Part shown: positions 33,246-33,547 of the stretch, piece after piece
How the letters are laid out: each line of letters opens with the position of its first letter
Position numbering within the stretch: position 1 is the stretch's first letter
Assembly: GCA_005792545.1 (NCBI GenBank)
Contig: SXRM01000022.1
Span: 1-33,547, forward strand
Source: Pseudomonadota bacterium
GTDB lineage: Bacteria > Myxococcota_A > UBA9042
Direction of reading: 5' to 3'
Length of the DNA: 33,547 nucleotides
Notes under the pieces: generated by a model
What the model was told of the DNA's origin: nothing
What the model saw: only the letters and a program-made list of their open reading frames with translations
Database searches by the model: none
Program-made: the position numbers and the translations under genes

Positions 33246-33410
33246 ATGCGCGTCCGACGCATCGCTATCATGGCGGAACTCATCGGCTACAGCGTCCGGC
33301 GACGGCAGTTCATCATGCTGCCGCTGCTGGTTGTGATCCTGGCACTGTCGGCGCTCATCGTGTTTGCAGAGACCAGTGCCATCGCGCCGTTTCTGTACCC
33401 GTTCTTTTAG
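33246..33410 (+). CDS. Small membrane protein of the DUF5989 type, SxtK-like
   Basis: A 54-aa protein too short for ordinary gene finding. It starts at ATG 33246 with AAGGAG seven bases upstream, 23 bases after the fusion gene. It opens with a charged MRVRR... and AELIGYSVRRRQ, then one hydrophobic helix (PLLVVILALSALIVF), and ends TSAIAPFLYPFF. The charged helix, single membrane segment and APFLYxxF terminus match the tiny DUF5989-type protein found next to NodU-type carbamoyltransferases. Its role is unknown; the position suggests a membrane anchor or partner of the carbamoyltransferase-hydrolase protein. Confidence 0.85.
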   Translation: MRVRRIAIMAELIGYSVRRRQFIMLPLLVVILALSALIVFAETSAIAPFLYPFF

Positions 33411-33483
33411 AGGGTGTGGCTAAATCACGCCCGCGGCGAGGTCGAAGAGCCTGCAGGCAGATCGCGAGCGCGCCCGGAGCGAC

Positions 33484-33517
33484 CGACCGAGGCGCACTTG
33501 AAGTGCGCCGACCGAGG
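33484..33517. repeat. Perfect palindrome with flanking 9-bp direct repeats at the window end
   Basis: GGCGCACTT (33491-33499) and AAGTGCGCC (33501-33509) are a perfect inverted repeat with one base between. It is flanked by two copies of CGACCGAGG (33484-33492 and 33509-33517). There is no T-run. It lies about 80 nt after the last gene and continues toward the edge with purine-rich sequence. It may be an extragenic palindromic repeat or the end of an insertion sequence; only a genome-wide comparison could tell. Confidence 0.4.
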
Positions 33518-33547
33518 GAGTGAGGACGTAAGCCGCGAGATGTCCAG

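Noticed and set aside
30029..33410. Part of a saxitoxin biosynthetic cluster
   Set aside because: No polyketide-like SxtA, cyclase or oxygenase genes are in the window; the sxtI-J-K-L-like group occurs widely with other carbamoylation pathways.
33411..33547. Insertion sequence terminal repeat beginning directly after the last stop codon
   Set aside because: No transposase or matching second end is in the window; retained only as a palindromic repeat.

Overview
The window is a high-GC bacterial chromosomal segment with no rRNA or tRNA genes that I can see. The surface proteins point to a Myxococcota-like (former deltaproteobacterial) organism: a large lipoprotein with the repeated 'DxxPCTxDxCDxxxGxC' cysteine pattern, a secreted protein combining a P-domain with a fibrinogen-type C-terminus, and a giant beta-helix protein. 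That assignment is inference; there is no marker gene.

Layout. (1) 1-284: leader-proximal end of a type I-E CRISPR array (five 28-29-nt repeats, exact 61-nt period), running off the left edge and read on the minus strand. (2) 285-11391: a complete type I-E operon on the minus strand, in transcription order cas3, cse1, cse2, cas7e, cas5e, cas6e, an MNT nucleotidyltransferase, a HEPN protein, cas1, cas2, an uncharacterised alanine-rich gene, then leader and array. Most junctions overlap or lie within a few bases. The MNT/HEPN pair sits between the interference and adaptation genes and is the strongest candidate for something undescribed. (3) 11491-22848, minus strand: P-domain/fibrinogen-like secreted protein, a T4 Rnl1-type RNA ligase, a ~1040-aa lipoprotein, a ~1370-aa beta-helix protein and a small beta-rich protein. 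(4) 23047-27704, minus strand: a tightly overlapping four-gene operon (methyltransferase, MOP-type flippase, unknown protein, radical SAM enzyme). (5) 27796-29872, minus strand: a second RNA ligase, of the DraRnl/DRB0094 family, preceded by a monoglyceride-lipase-like lipoprotein. (6) 30029-33410, plus strand: SxtJ-like membrane protein, a carbamoyltransferase fused to a membrane segment and an SGNH hydrolase, and a DUF5989-type small membrane protein. This resembles the sxtI-J-K-L group of saxitoxin clusters, with I and L fused. (7) 33411-33547: non-coding sequence with a perfect palindrome, cut by the window end.

How the genes work together. Cascade (Cse1, Cse2, Cas7, Cas5, Cas6e) processes array transcripts and recruits Cas3; Cas1-Cas2 adds spacers. 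The MNT/HEPN pair, translationally coupled to cas1, could tie adaptation or interference to an RNase-based dormancy or suicide response. Two unrelated RNA ligases in the same window raise the possibility of RNA repair after such cleavage, but this is speculation. The remaining clusters look devoted to the cell surface or to modified polymers or small molecules.
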